Both the position numbers and the translations under genes were made by a program. The notes beneath the pieces were generated by a model. It was not told the DNA's origin. It searched no databases and saw nothing but the letters and a program-made list of their open reading frames with translations. 64,000 nt of DNA from Stenotrophomonas lactitubi (GTDB taxonomy: Bacteria; Pseudomonadota; Gammaproteobacteria; Xanthomonadales; Xanthomonadaceae): contig NZ_PHQX01000001.1 in NCBI RefSeq assembly GCF_002803515.1, positions 1,426,001 to 1,490,000 on the forward strand. Reading direction: 5' to 3'. Positions within the stretch are counted from its first letter, which is position 1. Each line of letters opens with the position of its first letter. Shown piece by piece: positions 44,015 to 53,844 of this stretch.

Positions 44015-45850
44015 ATGGCGGTAGAAGCAGCGACCAGCGAGCTGGTCAAGGTCGTCGCCCTGTTGGGCGCAGCGGTGGTGATGGTGCCGCTGTTCCGTCG
44101 GCTCGGCCTGGGCTCGGTGCTGGGCTACTTCGCCGCCGGCCTGGCGATCGGCCCGTTCGGGCTGGGCTGGTTCTCCGACCCGCAGGCGATCCTGCATACC
44201 GCCGAACTCGGCGTGGTCATGTTCCTGTTCGTCATCGGCCTGGAAATGCGGCCCTCGCACCTGTGGAGCCTGCGAAAGGAAATCTTCGGGCTGGGCACGC
44301 TGCAGATCGTCACCTGCGCGCTGGTGCTGACCAGCATCGCCAAGCTGTTCGGGCTGCCGTGGCAGATCGCCTTCATCGGCGCCACCGGCTTCGTGCTGAC
44401 CTCCACTGCGGTGGTGATGCAGCTGCTGGCCGAGCGCGGCGACATCGCGCTGCCGTCGGGGCAGAAGATCGTCTCGATCCTGTTGTTCGAAGACCTGCTG
44501 ATCGTGCCGCTGCTGGCGCTTGTCGCGTGGATGGCGCCGGCTGCCGGCAGCGCCGACGGTGAGGGCTCGCGCTGGATGTCGGTGGCGATCGGCGTGGGCG
44601 CCATCGTCGGCCTGGTGCTGGTCGGTCGTTTCCTGCTCAATCCGCTGTTCCGCGTGCTGGCCGAATCGAAGGCGCGCGAAGTGATGACCGCCGCCGCACT
44701 GCTGGTGGTGCTGGGTGCGGCGCTGCTGATGCAGCTGTCCGGGTTGTCGATGGCGATGGGCGCGTTCCTTGCGGGCGTGCTGCTGAGCGAATCGACCTTC
44801 CGCCACCAGATCGAAGCGGACATCGAGCCGTTCCGCGGCATCCTGCTGGGCCTGTTCTTCCTCAGCGTGGGCATGGCGCTCGACCTGGGCGTGGTGGCTG
44901 GCAACTGGCCGATGATCCTCGGCCTGGTGGTGGCGCTGATGGCGGCCAAGGCGCTGTGCATCTACGTGGTCGCGCGCATCATGGGAAGCGACCACGCGCA
45001 GGCGCTGGATCGTGGCGTGCTGATGGCGCAGGGCGGCGAGTTCGCCTTCGTGCTGTTCTCGGCCGCAGCGAGCGCCGGCGTAATCAGCCTGGACATCAAT
45101 GCCAACTTCACCGCCGTGGTGGTGCTGTCGATGGCGCTGACGCCGCTGGTGGTGCTGGTCTACAAGCGCGTGGCGCCGAAGCCGACCGTCAGCCTGGAAG
45201 GCGTGGACACCGCCGATGGCCTGTCCGGCAGCGTGCTGCTGATCGGCTTCGGCCGCTTCGGCCAGGTGGCCAGCCAATCGCTGCTGGCGCGCGACGTGGA
45301 CGTGACCATCATCGACAACGACGTGGAGATGATCCACAACGCCGAGCGCTTCGGTTTCAAGATCTATTACGGCGACGGTACCCGTCTGGACGTGCTGCAT
45401 GCGTCCGGCGCGGGCAGTGCGCGTGCGGTCGCGGTGTGCGTGAACAATGCCGAGGATGCCGACCGCATCGTCGAGCTGGTGGCCCATCAGTTCCCGCAGG
45501 CCAAGCTGCTGGTGCGCTCGTTCGACCGCGAGCATTCGCTGCGGCTGATCCATGCCGGTGTGGATTTCCAGATCCGCGAAACCTTCGAGTCGGCGCTGCT
45601 GTTCGGGCAGGCCGCGCTCGTGGAGCTGGGTGCGGAGGAAGACGACGCGCGCGAGATCGCCGAGCAGATCCGCGAGCGCGACGCCGAGCGCTTCGAACTG
45701 GAAATGGCCGGCGGCAACCTGCGTGCCGGTGCGCACATGGTGTTCGGCAGCGCGCTGCCGGGTGTGCCGACGCCAACGCCGTTCACCGCGCCCAAGCGCA
45801 AGGCACGCACGCTCAATGCGGATGAAGTGCCGGAAGAAGAAGAGGAATGA
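44015..45850 (+). CDS. CPA2-family monovalent cation:proton antiporter (KefB/KefC-like)
   Basis: A 611-residue protein with 12-13 membrane segments and a C-terminal RCK_N NAD-binding domain (VLLIGFGRFGQVASQSLL, about residue 410; DVTIIDND). The sodium/proton-exchanger half has GFVLTSTAVVMQLLAERGD, FEDLLIVPLLAL and FFLSVGMALDLGV. KefB/KefC proteins release potassium when glutathione adducts bind the RCK domain; KefC-type residues for glutathione cannot be judged by eye. No KefF/KefG partner is adjacent. The C-terminal ~40 residues are acidic (EVPEEEEE). Confidence 0.86.
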   Translation: MAVEAATSELVKVVALLGAAVVMVPLFRRLGLGSVLGYFAAGLAIGPFGLGWFSDPQAILHTAELGVVMFLFVIGLEMRPSHLWSLRKEIFGLGTLQIVTCALVLTSIAKLFGLPWQIAFIGATGFVLTSTAVVMQLLAERGDIALPSGQKIVSILLFEDLLIVPLLALVAWMAPAAGSADGEGSRWMSVAIGVGAIVGLVLVGRFLLNPLFRVLAESKAREVMTAAALLVVLGAALLMQLSGLSMAMGAFLAGVLLSESTFRHQIEADIEPFRGILLGLFFLSVGMALDLGVVAGNWPMILGLVVALMAAKALCIYVVARIMGSDHAQALDRGVLMAQGGEFAFVLFSAAASAGVISLDINANFTAVVVLSMALTPLVVLVYKRVAPKPTVSLEGVDTADGLSGSVLLIGFGRFGQVASQSLLARDVDVTIIDNDVEMIHNAERFGFKIYYGDGTRLDVLHASGAGSARAVAVCVNNAEDADRIVELVAHQFPQAKLLVRSFDREHSLRLIHAGVDFQIRETFESALLFGQAALVELGAEEDDAREIAEQIRERDAERFELEMAGGNLRAGAHMVFGSALPGVPTPTPFTAPKRKARTLNADEVPEEEEE

Positions 45851-45874
45851 TTGCCACGCGCCGCGCTTCGCGCT

Positions 45875-45942
45875 CGCCGGGCATGGCCCGGCGCTACCGG
45901 GGTGTCGCGCGATTCGTGGGTAGCGCCGGGCCATGCCCGGCG
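45875..45942. repeat. SMAG half-sites in reversed arrangement
   Basis: CGCCGGGCATGGCCCGGCGCTAC (45875-45897) and GTAGCGCCGGGCCATGCCCGGCG (45920-45942). Here the GTAG ends face each other inside the pair, the opposite of the element at 18238 where they are outermost. It lies between the antiporter and folD. Confidence 0.85.
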
Positions 45943-46024
45943 AGCGCAGCGGGCGATCGCGGCGGTGGGCGAGGGGGCGTGAATCGGGGACAATAGCGTC
46001 CCCGCCGCCCCACGCCCGCACCCG

Positions 46025-46903
46025 ATGACCGACTCCGCCCCCCAGCTTCCTGCCCGCATCCTCGATGGCCGCCGTATCGCCGAGGACCTGCTCGACAGCC
46101 TGAAGGTGCGGGTTGACGCCCGTGTTGCCGCCGGTGGCAGCCGCCCGGGCCTGGCCGTGGTGCTGGTGGGGGGCGACCCGGCCTCGACCGTGTACGTGCG
46201 CAACAAGCGCCGCGCGGCCGAGAAGGTGGGCATCGAAGCCTACGACTACGATCTGCCGGCCGGCACCACCGAGGCCGAGCTGCTCGACCTGATCGACCAG
46301 CTCAACGCCGACCCGAAGATCAACGGCATCCTGATCCAGCTGCCGCTGCCGGGCATCCCCGATGCGCGCCGCCTGATCCAGCGCATCGACCCGCGCAAGG
46401 ACGTGGACGGCTTCCACCCGGAAAACGTCGGCCACCTGGCCCTGCGTGAGTTCGGCCTGCGCCCGTGCACCCCGCGTGGCATCACCACGCTGCTGGGCCA
46501 CACCGACCAGCCGGTGCGCGGCCGCAACGCCACCATCGTCGGCGTCAGCAACCACGTTGGCCGGCCGATGGGCCTGGAGCTGCTGATTGCCGGCTGCACC
46601 GTCACCAGCTGCCACAAGTTCACCCCCAAGGATGTACTGGAACAGGCCGTGCGCAACGCCGACATCCTGGTGGTGGCGGTGGGTCGCCCGGGCATCGTGC
46701 CGGGCGAGTGGGTGAAGCCGGGTGCGGTGGTGATCGACGTCGGCATCAACCGGTTGGACGACGGCCGCCTGGTGGGCGATGTCGGGTTCGAGGCCGCAGC
46801 GCAGCGGGCGAGCTGGATCACCCCGGTGCCGGGCGGCGTGGGCCCGATGACCGTGGCCACGTTGATGCAGAACACGTTGGAAGCGGCGGAAGCCGGGGTC
46901 TGA
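46025..46903 (+). CDS. folD: Bifunctional methylene-THF dehydrogenase / methenyl-THF cyclohydrolase
   Basis: A 292-residue FolD. Catalytic Lys is within the [15 protein letters not shown] segment (about residue 60), followed by [17 protein letters not shown], the Rossmann motif [11 protein letters not shown] and [16 protein letters not shown]. It interconverts 5,10-methylene-, 5,10-methenyl- and 10-formyl-THF. It stands alone and is followed by a repeat-rich stretch. Confidence 0.96.
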   Translation: MTDSAPQLPARILDGRRIAEDLLDSLKVRVDARVAAGGSRPGLAVVLVGGDPASTVYVRNKRRAAEKVGIEAYDYDLPAGTTEAELLDLIDQLNADPKINGILIQLPLPGIPDARRLIQRIDPRKDVDGFHPENVGHLALREFGLRPCTPRGITTLLGHTDQPVRGRNATIVGVSNHVGRPMGLELLIAGCTVTSCHKFTPKDVLEQAVRNADILVVAVGRPGIVPGEWVKPGAVVIDVGINRLDDGRLVGDVGFEAAAQRASWITPVPGGVGPMTVATLMQNTLEAAEAGV

Positions 46904-46924
46904 TCGGTACTACCGGCCGCTGGC

Positions 46925-47151
46925 CGGCACAGTGCCAGAGGGGTGGGATTCCTGCTGGCGTACAGGTGTCTGAGGGATTGTGCGGACCAACGGTCCGCAC
47001 CCACCTAAGGCGGAGGATCTGGCCGGAAGGGCTGTTGGGGGGCCTGCTGTTGGTGGGTGCCGACCGTTGGTCGGCACAGTGCCAGAGAGTGGGATTCCTG
47101 CTGGGGTATAGGTGTCTGAGGGATAGTGCGGACCAACGGTCCGCACCCACC
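46925..47151. repeat. Direct repeat of an ~80-bp unit with three inner palindromes
   Basis: An ~80-bp unit (from CGGCACAGTGCCAGAG to CCGCACCCACC) occurs at 46925-47005 and again at 47072-47151 with a few changes. Each copy ends in GTGCGGACC-AAC-GGTCCGCAC (46980-47000, 47126-47146), and a related GTGCCGACC palindrome in reverse order lies between them (47057-47077). It occupies the 390-bp gap between folD and guaB; apart from the guaB promoter I see nothing else there. Confidence 0.85.
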
Positions 47152-47236
47152 AAGGGCGGAGTGCATCCGCCAAGGGCAGTGATCCGGGGGCCCTGAACAG
47201 ATCTTCGCCCGCGCGACACTGCGTCGCATCTACCCC

Positions 47237-48754
<1,518 letters not shown>

Positions 48755-48766
48755 TGCGGGACGAGC

Positions 48767-48806
48767 AAAGAGGAACGAGGAAGCTGATTCCCGTTCCTCT
48801 TTCTCC
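48767..48806 (+). terminator. Hairpin between guaB and guaA
   Basis: A perfect AAAGAGGAACG / CGTTCCTCTTT stem followed by CTCC. The arm itself supplies the T-run, so it may act as a partial terminator that sets the guaB to guaA ratio. Confidence 0.65.
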
Positions 48807-48863
48807 ATCTGCCGCTGAAAAAATCTGACGTTTTCGTTTTCCCTACTGCATTGCCGGGGCGCC

Positions 48864-50429
48864 ATGACCAACATCCATAACGACAAGATCCTCATCCTCG
48901 ATTTCGGCGCGCAGTACACGCAGCTGATTGCCCGCCGCATCCGCGAGCTGGGCGTCTACTGCGAAATCTGGGCGTGGGACCACAACCCGGCCGAGATCGC
49001 CGGCTTCGGCGCCAAGGGCATCATCCTGTCCGGTGGCCCGGAATCGACCACGCTGCCGGGCGCGCCCGCCGCGCCGCAGGAAGTGTTCGACAGCGGCCTG
49101 CCGATCTTCGGCATCTGCTACGGCATGCAGACCCTGGCTGCCCAGCTGGGCGGTGCCACCGAAGCGGCTGACCAGCGCGAATTCGGCCACGCCGAAGTGA
49201 ACGTGATCAACCCGGATGCCCTGTTCAAGGGCCTGAGCGACCACGGCGGCGAGCCGAAGCTGAATGTCTGGATGAGCCACGGCGACCACGTCTCCGTTGC
49301 ACCGCCGGGCTTCAGCATCACCGCCACCACCGACCGCATTCCGGTGGCCGCCATGGCCAACGAAGAAAAGCGCTGGTACGGCGTGCAGTTCCACCCGGAA
49401 GTGACCCACACCCTGCAGGGCCAGGCGCTGCTGCGCCGCTTCGTGGTGGATGTGTGCGGCTGCCAGACCCTGTGGACCGCCGCCAACATCATCGACGACC
49501 AGATCGCCCGCGTGCGCGAACAGGTGGGCGATGACGAAGTGATCCTGGGCCTGTCCGGCGGCGTCGATTCGTCGGTCGTGGCCGCGCTGCTGCACAAGGC
49601 CATCGGCGAGAAGCTGACCTGCGTGTTCGTGGACACCGGCCTGCTGCGCTGGCAGGAAGGCGACCAGGTGATGGCGATGTTCGCCGAGCACATGGGCGTC
49701 AAGGTCGTTCGTGTGAACGCTGCCGACCGTTACTTCAACGCGCTGGAAGGCGTGAGCGACCCGGAAGCCAAGCGCAAGATCATTGGCAACCTGTTCGTTG
49801 AGATCTTCGACGAAGAGTCGAACAAGCTGAAGAATGCCAAGTGGCTGGCGCAGGGCACCATCTACCCGGACGTGATCGAGTCGGCCGGCAGCAAGACCGG
49901 CAAGGCGCATGTGATCAAGAGCCACCACAACGTGGGCGGCCTGCCGGAGCACATGAAGCTGGGCCTGGTGGAGCCGCTGCGCGAGCTGTTCAAGGACGAA
50001 GTGCGCCGCCTGGGCGTTGAGCTGGGCCTGCCGCGCAGCATGGTCTACCGCCATCCGTTCCCGGGCCCGGGCCTGGGCGTGCGCATCCTGGGTGAAGTGA
50101 AGCGCGAATACGCCGAGCTGCTGGCCAAGGCCGATGCCATCTTCATTGATGAGCTGCGCAAGGCCGACCTGTACGACAAGACCAGCCAGGCGTTTGCCGT
50201 GTTCCTGCCGGTGAAGTCGGTGGGCGTGGTGGGCGATGCGCGGGCCTATGAGTGGGTGATTGCGCTAAGGGCCGTGGAGACGATTGATTTCATGACGGCA
50301 CATTGGGCGCATCTGCCGTATGAGTTCCTGGGTACGGTGAGCAACCGGATCATCAATGAGTTGCGGGGGGTGTCGAGGGTTGTCTATGACATCTCGGGGA
50401 AGCCGCCGGCGACTATTGAGTGGGAGTGA
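48864..50429 (+). CDS. guaA: GMP synthase (glutamine-hydrolysing)
   Basis: A 521-residue enzyme. The class I amidotransferase domain has Cys in [10 protein letters not shown] (about residue 87) and the His-Glu pair in FHPEVTH; the ATP pyrophosphatase P-loop is [10 protein letters not shown] (about 232). It aminates XMP to GMP. The protein appears complete and normal to its last residues (KPPATIEWE). However, from about 50235 to the stop the codons change abruptly to ATT, GAT, CAT, TAT, TTG, AGG and GGG where the upstream gene uses ATC, GAC, CTG, CGC and GGC. guaA is a known integration target for genomic islands, so the 3' end was probably replaced on integration. Confidence 0.95.
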   Translation: MTNIHNDKILILDFGAQYTQLIARRIRELGVYCEIWAWDHNPAEIAGFGAKGIILSGGPESTTLPGAPAAPQEVFDSGLPIFGICYGMQTLAAQLGGATEAADQREFGHAEVNVINPDALFKGLSDHGGEPKLNVWMSHGDHVSVAPPGFSITATTDRIPVAAMANEEKRWYGVQFHPEVTHTLQGQALLRRFVVDVCGCQTLWTAANIIDDQIARVREQVGDDEVILGLSGGVDSSVVAALLHKAIGEKLTCVFVDTGLLRWQEGDQVMAMFAEHMGVKVVRVNAADRYFNALEGVSDPEAKRKIIGNLFVEIFDEESNKLKNAKWLAQGTIYPDVIESAGSKTGKAHVIKSHHNVGGLPEHMKLGLVEPLRELFKDEVRRLGVELGLPRSMVYRHPFPGPGLGVRILGEVKREYAELLAKADAIFIDELRKADLYDKTSQAFAVFLPVKSVGVVGDARAYEWVIALRAVETIDFMTAHWAHLPYEFLGTVSNRIINELRGVSRVVYDISGKPPATIEWE

Positions 50430-50474
50430 GTTGAACCTCAGTTGAGGCCCCTTTAGACCCAGGCGGCTGGCCCC

Positions 50475-50500
50475 AAGCCCGCGTAACTGCGGGCTTTTTT
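50475..50500 (+). terminator. Rho-independent terminator after guaA
   Basis: AAGCCCGC-GTAACT-GCGGGCTT followed by four more T residues. It isolates the restriction island from guaA transcription. Confidence 0.9.
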
Positions 50501-50602
50501 GTGATTTAATCCCTCTCTGGCAACTGGATGCCGTGGGCGCTTCAGACGAGTTAGCGATGGAGCTGAATTCGCGGCGCCTCAGATATTCAAGGGGAGAGGG
50601 AT

Positions 50603-53600
50603 ATGAGGCTAATTTCGAATTCTGGTTTGCAGCGCGTGCTTGAGCTGATACGTCCCTTTCTTGAGCCGGGAAATCGACTTGACTGCGTAACGCCTTCGTT
50701 TTCCCTCTACGCGTTTGCACAACTCCGAGAGGCGCTGTGCTCCGTGGAGCGAGTCCGACTAATCGTTCCTGCTGACAGTGAATCTCTTGATCTACTCGGT
50801 ACGGATGATGATCGTGCCGAGAGAAATCGCCTGCAGACACGTTGGTTGGCAAATCAGTGTGCGAAATGGATCAGTGAGAAGGTGGACCTGCGTCTGGCAA
50901 AAGGACCGGTCCCGCAGGGGGCTGCTGTCATGCGGGCGTATGGTGGGGTGCCTGCACAGGCCGTACTGGGATCATTCTCCTTCAGCAATTCAGGTCTCGG
51001 TGTGACGCCGAGTAATCCTCTGAATTTGATTCAAGCCTCAGAAACTGCCGATGAAGCCCTGCAGCTCGCTCAGTGGTTCGATCGCCAGTGGGTTGGCCTG
51101 GAAGGTGTCGAAGTCCACGCTGGGCTAGAAGGCAAACAAGAATCGATTCTTGAAGCGCTAAGAGGCTTGGGCGAGCACCGCGACCCATGCACAATCTACA
51201 ACTTGATGCTGCATTACTTGTTCCGTGAGAACGGTGACAGCCTCGATGAGGAGCGCATTGTCAATTCCGCCACCGGTATCCGCAACACCGTGGTGTGGAA
51301 AAAGCTTTTCAAGTTTCAGCGCGATGGCGTGGTGGGGGCCATTGACAAGCTGAATCGCTTTGGAGGGTGCATCATTGCCGACAGTGTGGGCCTGGGCAAA
51401 ACCTTTGAGGCCCTAGCTATCATCAAGTATCACGAGCTGCGAAACGACCGCGTGTTGGTGTTGGCGCCCAAGCGTTTGCGCGACAACTGGACGCTTTACA
51501 AGGCCAACGACAAGCGCAACATCCTTGCGGCTGATCGGTTCAACTACGACGTGCTCAACCACACTGACCTGTCGCGTGATGGCGGCCTTTCGGGCGACAT
51601 CGACCTGTCTCATGTGAACTGGGGCAACTACGACCTGGTAGTGATCGACGAGTCGCACAACTTCCGCAATAAGGCCACGCACAAGAGCAAGGAGTCGCGC
51701 TACGACCGCCTGATGCGACGCATCATCCGTGAAGGCGTCAAGACCCGCGTACTGATGCTCTCGGCCACGCCGGTCAATAACCGCTTGGCCGACCTGCGCA
51801 ACCAGATTGCATTTGCCACCGAAGGCGACGACAGCGCACTGTTGGAACACGGCATCGCAAGCATTGAGGCCACGACCCGCAAGGCGCAGGCGCAATTCAA
51901 TCGCTGGCTGGCGCTGGGCGAAGCTGAAAAGACCCCCAGTCAGTTGGTAGAAATGCTGGGTTTTGACTACTTCACCCTGTTGGACCATCTCACCATTGCA
52001 CGCTCCAGGCGCCATGTGGAGAAGTACTACGGCACCAGCGAGACAGGCTGCTTCCCTGATCGACTGCCTCCCATCAACATCAAGGCCGATGTGGACCTTG
52101 CGGGCGAGTTCCGTGCCATCCGCGACATCAACCAGGAAATCCGTCGGCTCACCCTTGCCAGCTACGCGCCGCTACGCTATGTGCTACCTCACAAGCAGGC
52201 GGCCTACGATGCCAAGTACAGCACCCAGCTGCGTGGCGGCGAAGGTTTCTTCCGCCAGGTAGATCGTGAGGAAAGCCTGATCCACCTGCTGCGCGTAAAT
52301 GTGCTCAAGCGCATGGAAAGCTGTGTGTCGGCCTTCACTCTGACCGTACAGCGCCAACTCAAGGATGTAGAGAGCACGCTGGTACGCATCGAATCCCATG
52401 TCGAAGTGCTGGAGGAAATCGACGTTGCTGACGTCGATATCGACGACCCGGCGTTCGAGGCCTTGCTGGTCGGCCGCAAGGTCAAGGTGCTACTGGGCGA
52501 TGTGGATCTGATCCGCTGGAAGCAGGACCTACTGGAAGACCGCAATCGCCTGGCGACTCTGCTGGCGGCCGCGTGTCAAGTGGATGCCGCGCGTGATGCC
52601 AAGCTGGCAGCCCTGCGCGACATGATTGCCCGCAAATGCGCCCAGCCCATCAATACCCACGATGGCAAGGCCAACCGCAAGATCATCGTGTTCACAGCCT
52701 TCTCCGACACGGCGCAATATCTCTACGCCCAACTTGCCCCCTGGGCTAGGGATACGTTGAGAGTGCATTCGGCAGTCGTCACAGGCAGCGCCGGCATTCA
52801 AACCACCATGCCGGGTTTAAGTAAGCGCATGGGTGACGTGCTTTCGACCTTCGCCCCGCGTGCTAAAGAGCGGCCGCAAGACCTGGCGGATGAAGGCGAA
52901 ATCGATCTACTGATCGCCACCGACTGCATCTCCGAGGGGCAGAATCTCCAAGATTGCGACTGGCTGATCAACTACGACATCCATTGGAACCCGGTGCGCA
53001 TCATCCAGCGCTTCGGGCGTATCGACCGTATCGGCTCGCCCAACCAGCGCATCCAACTCGTGAACTTCTGGCCCAACATGGAGCTAGAGGAATACATCAA
53101 CCTGGAGCAGCGCGTCAGCGGCCGCATGGTGCTGCTCGATGTCTCGGCTACTGGCGAAGAAAATCTGATCGAGCAGCAGTCCGGCAACGCCATGAACGAC
53201 CTGGAGTACCGGCGCAAGCAACTGCTCAAGCTGCAGGACACGGTGATCGACATGGAAGACCTGTCGACTGGCGTGGCGATCACGGACCTTACCCTGACCG
53301 ACTTCCGCATCGACCTGGCCCAGTTTCTGAAGAGACACCCCGGCAAGCTGGACACCCAACCGCTGGGTGCTTATGCGATCACCACCACGCTGGATGCCGA
53401 CATTCCGCCCGGCGTGATCTTCTGCCTGCAAGCGTGCGGCCCGGCAGCAAAGCTCGCCACAACGCCCGACTACCCGCTGGCGCCGCACTACCTAGTGCAT
53501 GTCGGCGATGACAGCGCCGTGTTGCTGCCGTACGCGCAGGCCAAGCGCATCCTGGATCGCCTCAAGCGCTTGGCACTGGGGCGCGACAGGCCAGATGACA

Positions 53601-53830
53601 GTGCCTGCGCGCGCTTCGATAGGGCAACCAAAGGCGGCGAAGACATGCGCCACGCACAAAAGCTGCTCGCTGCGGCGGTGGCCTCCGTCGCCGGAAAGCA
53701 AGAGGAACGGGCCGTGGCCAGTCTTTTCACGCCCGGTGGCACCCACGCCATGAAAGGCGAGTTCGCCGGTAGCGGCGACTTTGAGGTGTTGGCATTCCTC
53801 GTTGTGCTGCCCGATCAGCAATGTATTTGA
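50603..53830 (+). CDS. SNF2-type helicase with PLD-like N-terminal domain
   Basis: A 1075-residue protein opening the island. Residues ~1-190 resemble the PLD-like domain found in restriction-associated helicases, ending GSFSFSNSGLG, which fits the GSxNxxxxGL pattern of the fold; the HxK catalytic motif is not seen just before it. Residues ~230-900 are an SF2/SNF2 helicase: motif I ADSVGLGKT (259-267), DESH (349-352), LSATPVNN, and motif VI QRFGRIDRIGS (from 802). It is likely an ATP-driven translocase on DNA. The ATG at 50603 has a strong GGGGAGAGGG site. The first 600 bp are AT-richer than the rest. It ends 14 bases before the next gene start. Confidence 0.85.
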   Translation: MRLISNSGLQRVLELIRPFLEPGNRLDCVTPSFSLYAFAQLREALCSVERVRLIVPADSESLDLLGTDDDRAERNRLQTRWLANQCAKWISEKVDLRLAKGPVPQGAAVMRAYGGVPAQAVLGSFSFSNSGLGVTPSNPLNLIQASETADEALQLAQWFDRQWVGLEGVEVHAGLEGKQESILEALRGLGEHRDPCTIYNLMLHYLFRENGDSLDEERIVNSATGIRNTVVWKKLFKFQRDGVVGAIDKLNRFGGCIIADSVGLGKTFEALAIIKYHELRNDRVLVLAPKRLRDNWTLYKANDKRNILAADRFNYDVLNHTDLSRDGGLSGDIDLSHVNWGNYDLVVIDESHNFRNKATHKSKESRYDRLMRRIIREGVKTRVLMLSATPVNNRLADLRNQIAFATEGDDSALLEHGIASIEATTRKAQAQFNRWLALGEAEKTPSQLVEMLGFDYFTLLDHLTIARSRRHVEKYYGTSETGCFPDRLPPINIKADVDLAGEFRAIRDINQEIRRLTLASYAPLRYVLPHKQAAYDAKYSTQLRGGEGFFRQVDREESLIHLLRVNVLKRMESCVSAFTLTVQRQLKDVESTLVRIESHVEVLEEIDVADVDIDDPAFEALLVGRKVKVLLGDVDLIRWKQDLLEDRNRLATLLAAACQVDAARDAKLAALRDMIARKCAQPINTHDGKANRKIIVFTAFSDTAQYLYAQLAPWARDTLRVHSAVVTGSAGIQTTMPGLSKRMGDVLSTFAPRAKERPQDLADEGEIDLLIATDCISEGQNLQDCDWLINYDIHWNPVRIIQRFGRIDRIGSPNQRIQLVNFWPNMELEEYINLEQRVSGRMVLLDVSATGEENLIEQQSGNAMNDLEYRRKQLLKLQDTVIDMEDLSTGVAITDLTLTDFRIDLAQFLKRHPGKLDTQPLGAYAITTTLDADIPPGVIFCLQACGPAAKLATTPDYPLAPHYLVHVGDDSAVLLPYAQAKRILDRLKRLALGRDRPDDSACARFDRATKGGEDMRHAQKLLAAAVASVAGKQEERAVASLFTPGGTHAMKGEFAGSGDFEVLAFLVVLPDQQCI

Positions 53831-53844
53831 TTACAAGGACCAGC

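Noticed and set aside
46925..47151. CRISPR-like direct repeats
   Set aside because: Only two copies, ~80 bp long, each containing a REP palindrome; no regular spacers and no cas genes in the window.
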